A DNA stretch of 64,000 bases from Deinococcus sp. Arct2-2 (lineage in GTDB: Bacteria > Deinococcota > Deinococci > Deinococcales > Deinococcaceae): assembly GCF_004801315.1 (NCBI RefSeq), contig NZ_SSNW01000001.1:62001-126000 (forward strand). The letters run 5' to 3'. Both the position numbers and the translations under genes were made by a program. The notes under the pieces were generated by a model. The model was not told the DNA's origin. It did not search any database and saw nothing but the letters and a program-made list of their open reading frames with translations. Positions 61,478 through 64,000 of the stretch are shown in pieces; position 1 is the first letter of the stretch; the number at the start of each line of letters is the position of its first letter.

Positions 61478-62461
61478 ATGACGTACCTGCACAAGACGGC
61501 GCTCGCTCTGACCACTGCCCTGCTGACGCTGGCTTCTTGCGGCCCGGATGTACCCAATGTCATCTTGCCCACCATTCCGGCGGCGACAGTGCTTCAGATC
61601 AACGGAACCCGTGTGCTGAACGCCACATCCATCCAGTTTGGGGTCACGGCGCTCAATGGAACCACCGTGGTAGGCACGGGCCAGATCACCAATCCGGCAG
61701 TCGCCTTCACCACACCCGGCGTCACGGGCAGCGTGAGTGTGTGCGGGCAAATTACGGCCCAAAACGTGGTCACGGCGGCAGTGACGTTAGACGCTACCGG
61801 CAGCATGAGCAGCACCGATCCTGCCGAAAACCGCAAGCTGGCCGCCAAAGCGTTTGTAGACCGCCTTACCGGAGACAGTCAGGCCGCCGTGCTGTCGTTT
61901 GAAGCGAGCAGTACGCCCACCGCTGGGCTGCTTGCCAGCCGTTTGCAACAAGCCATGACGGGCGACAAGGCTTTGCTGAATATGGCCATAGACAACGCCA
62001 CCTACGCTTCCGGCAGCACCAACTTTTATGACGCTGTCATTGACGCCGTGAAGATTGCCAAAGACTCTGGCCGAAGCAATCCCATCGTATTGGCCCTGAC
62101 CGACGGTGAAGACAATTCCAGCAACAACACCGCCACAGAAGCGATTGCGTATGCCAAAACCAATAATGTTCCGGTGTACGCCGTGGGGCTGGATGCCACC
62201 AACACCATCAATTTCAGCGAAATGGAACGCATCGCCAGCGAAACGGGCGGCCTGTTCCGCAGCAACATCAGTAGCGGCGACCTGAACGACTATTTTTCCA
62301 AGCTCTACAACGCCTTTACCGCTCAGGGCTGCGTGCAACTGAATCTGGCGACTGCTCCGGCCACAGGCAGCACCATTGAAGGCACACTGACGCTGGACAT
62401 TACGGATACGGGCAAAGCGGCAGCCACCTTGAATGTGCCGTTCAGCTATACAGCCCGCTAA
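61478..62461 (+). CDS. VWA-domain lipoprotein
   Basis: A 327-residue lipoprotein: signal peptide with lipobox LASC (Cys near residue 21), a ~75-residue beta segment, and a von Willebrand A domain with the metal-site series VTLDATGSMSS (a D-x-T-x-S form of MIDAS), GSTNFYDAVIDAV and LALTDGEDNSS. A Cys in FTAQGCVQL may pair with the Cys in SVCGQI. VWA proteins mediate metal-dependent protein contacts at the cell surface. CGGAGG precedes the ATG. A second copy of the gene begins 226 bp downstream and is broken by an IS. Confidence 0.82.
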   Translation: MTYLHKTALALTTALLTLASCGPDVPNVILPTIPAATVLQINGTRVLNATSIQFGVTALNGTTVVGTGQITNPAVAFTTPGVTGSVSVCGQITAQNVVTAAVTLDATGSMSSTDPAENRKLAAKAFVDRLTGDSQAAVLSFEASSTPTAGLLASRLQQAMTGDKALLNMAIDNATYASGSTNFYDAVIDAVKIAKDSGRSNPIVLALTDGEDNSSNNTATEAIAYAKTNNVPVYAVGLDATNTINFSEMERIASETGGLFRSNISSGDLNDYFSKLYNAFTAQGCVQLNLATAPATGSTIEGTLTLDITDTGKAAATLNVPFSYTAR

Positions 62462-62471
62462 ACTTCCATCT

Positions 62472-62518
62472 TTATAAGCCCGTGCCGTTGGTTGGTGCGG
62501 GCTTATAACTGATTTTTG
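62472..62518 (+). terminator. Rho-independent terminator after the VWA lipoprotein gene
   Basis: TTATAAGCCCG (62472-62482) pairs with CGGGCTTATAA (62498-62508), followed by CTGA and TTTTT (62514-62518). Confidence 0.85.
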
Positions 62519-62727
62519 TAATGTCTGTCTAGTCAAGCAGTTAAATCTTCTCACTCCGATATTGCAATACCGTCAATATAGGTTTAGCTCATGAAAATGT
62601 GATTTGAGCCTTAATAGATGCACCCTCACTTTCACACCGTTTCTCGTGTGATGGGCACCTCTGCCTGTCCTTATTGGGGGTCTTCAATGAAATCTACGTA
62701 TAAAACTGCTTTGGTGTTGAGCGTCAG

Positions 62728-63868
62728 CTCTCTAGGGGTCAAAAGTGGCCAGAAGTCGCTGGAATGACGGCCTAGACGCACTCTTTTTCTTGGGTCGACT
62801 TGACAGTGCGCTCTGGAGGGCATCAAGGCCCACTCGAAAGAGACTTTTTGCGGGGTAGCCGTGTTTGAGCATTTTTGGTGGGGACTTCGTTGCGACGAAG
62901 TCCCCACTCAAGCAGCACCAGATAAACGCCAGTGATACGACGCCAAACAGCAGGCTCACCCGTGTGCCTTCGGTCAAGCGCGTCGCTTCGAGATCAAAGC
63001 CTCTTCCCTTCAAGGCCTGATGCATATTTTCGCAGTTCCAGCGCCAAGAATAGCGTGTGATGGCCTGGGTGCCCCACCCGTGATAGGCCAAATAGAGCGT
63101 CTGTCCGTGAAGGTTCTGGCACGCCAGAACCCGCAGCCGTACCCCGTAGATCGTTGTCGGGGCATGCCAAATGCGAAGTTCTCCCGGTTGCAGCTTTTTG
63201 AAATAGGCCCAGACCTCAATACCGTTGACTTTGGTGGTCACGTGCAACCGGATGGTGGGTTTGATTCCGAGTCGTTTCAGTGCCCCAAACCACTCTTTGC
63301 CGATGAATTCTCGATCTGCGAGCAGGGCAAGACTCTTGCCCTGCATCAACGGCAGCACCGACTCCAGCAGTGCAATTCGGGTCGCAGTATTGCTGTTGCC
63401 ACACAGTGGCAACAGCTGCCAAGCCAGCGGAAAACTGAAGGATTTCCACATGATGCTGAGAATCAGGAAATTGAGATCCGCTTTGCCCCATTTCCAATTC
63501 GTTCGGTCAAGGATCAGCACGAGTTCGGGGTCATCTCGGAAATGACTCAACACGAGTCGGGCCGTCAAGAGCTGCTGATCCTGCCATGCGAATTGAGCAA
63601 AGCGTTTGAGTCGCTGATAGATCGTCTCGTCGGCAAGGCGAGACGGATGCAACTCACCAACTGAGCGAGACACACCGTGCGCTTCTCGATGATGGCGAGG
63701 ATCAGCGCGGCCAGCACCGTAAGACGACGAGGATCAAGAGGAAGAACGGTGGCGAGGTAAACGGACAGAGTATCTTGGGGCTGTCGGCTCCGGGGATTTT
63801 TCATCGCAGAAAACACCCTACAGGAGCCGACTTCTGCTGCCTATTCCCGACTTTTGACCCCTAGAGAG
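62728..63868 (-). mobile_element. IS4-family insertion sequence (1141 bp)
   Basis: The 19-bp inverted ends are CTCTCTAGGGGTCAAAAGT (62728-62746) and its complement (63850-63868). A 9-bp direct repeat, GAGCGTCAG, flanks it at 62719-62727 and 63869-63877. Inner bases CAGAAGTCG match on both sides as well. The transposase inside is frameshifted. Confidence 0.92.
62732..63804 (-). pseudogene. IS4-family transposase with a frameshift
   Basis: The N-terminal part ([21 protein letters not shown] ... [13 protein letters not shown]) is read from ATG 63804. The rest is in another frame from about 63640 ([18 protein letters not shown] onward) and ends at 62732. The main frame holds [27 protein letters not shown] and [15 protein letters not shown], an exact Y-x2-R-x3-E-x6-K signature of IS4. 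Joined, the protein is about 357 residues. A 1-2-base indel in the CATCCGTCTCGCC region explains the break; programmed frameshifting cannot be excluded. Confidence 0.85.
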
Positions 63869-64000
63869 GAGCGTCAGTTTGTTGGCTTTGGCATCCTGTC
63901 AGCGGGATGTTGTTGTCGTCGCGCCTGCGGCAACGATCGTGCAGGTCAATGGTACCCGTGTCATCAACAACACGACCATTCAATTTGGAGTGACCACATT

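Larger units (their letters stand above)
62687..64000 (+). pseudogene. Second VWA-lipoprotein gene, split by an IS4 element
   Basis: ATG 62687 (GGGGG ribosome site upstream) starts MKSTYKTALVLSVS, then the IS begins. Removing 62728-63868 and one 9-bp duplication rejoins the frame as VLSVSLLALASCQRDVVVVAPAATIVQVNGTRVINNTTIQFGVT, i.e. a lipobox LASC and the same N-terminal segment as the preceding VWA lipoprotein (ATVLQINGTRVLNATSIQFGVT). The gene continues beyond the right edge. As it stands, translation would stop inside the IS. Confidence 0.85.

Overview
The window is a GC-rich bacterial chromosome segment, almost certainly from a Deinococcus species. Supporting signs are a HerA-type DNA-translocating ATPase at the left edge close to a drNimA-like pyridoxamine-oxidase-fold protein, an alpha-aminoadipate lysine pathway of Thermus/Deinococcus type (LysJ aminotransferase, homocitrate synthase), and many genes whose start codon lies only 5-8 nt after a TANNNT -10 hexamer, the leaderless-mRNA layout known from Deinococcus. 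No plasmid, phage, CRISPR or conjugation genes were seen. All family names come from reading the translated proteins; no database search was possible.

Layout. 1-7.5 kb: herA 3' end, a 2Fe-2S ferredoxin coupled to a MocR regulator, a divergent GNAT acetyltransferase, a Nim-family protein, lysJ and a MATE exporter. 7.6-15.9 kb (minus strand): a sulfur-acquisition block in transcription order Rrf2 regulator, DUF4395 membrane protein, sulfite reductase, cysC, cysH, sat, then a sulfonate/taurine-type ABC transporter (SBP, permease, ATPase). 15.9-24 kb: pyrF, a DIP1984-family protein, a class V aminotransferase, an unknown protein, a BenE-like transporter, a degenerate PhzF-fold protein, homocitrate synthase and a RelA/SpoT-domain synthetase. 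24.1-25.5 kb: an IS4/IS701-type element sitting inside an intergenic repeat.

25.7-43 kb: cell-wall amidase, two small exported proteins, argS, an exported hydrolase, a membrane acyltransferase, prephenate dehydrogenase, a TauE-type permease with an IS982 element placed exactly at its stop codon, msrA, a MOSC protein, an RNHCP protein, an amino-acid binding protein, a tiny membrane protein, an MBL hydrolase and purD. 43-51 kb: tRNA-Leu(CAA), secG and a complete dipeptide/oligopeptide ABC transporter (SBP, two permeases, two ATPases). 51-56 kb: two paralogous exported DUF4139-like proteins flanking an LGFP-repeat protein. 55.8-60.7 kb: metF-metH under a SAM-I riboswitch. 61-64 kb: a small unknown protein, a VWA lipoprotein and a second VWA-lipoprotein paralogue whose signal peptide is split by an IS4 element and which runs off the right edge.

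The intergenic spaces are rich in short non-coding repeats. The commonest family comes in two hairpin subtypes that share outer arms but differ in the central stem, and often occur as head-to-head pairs; one copy has a compensatory base-pair change. A second family ends in 7-bp (TTAGACC-like) repeats, and such heptads also appear inside the 3' end of metH, lengthening the protein. The strongest novel leads are this repeat system, the 17-bp bidirectional leaderless promoter at 2970-2986, the cysteine-rich insertion beside the PLP lysine of LysJ, the DUF4139/LGFP cluster, and the two P1-competing strands of the SAM riboswitch.
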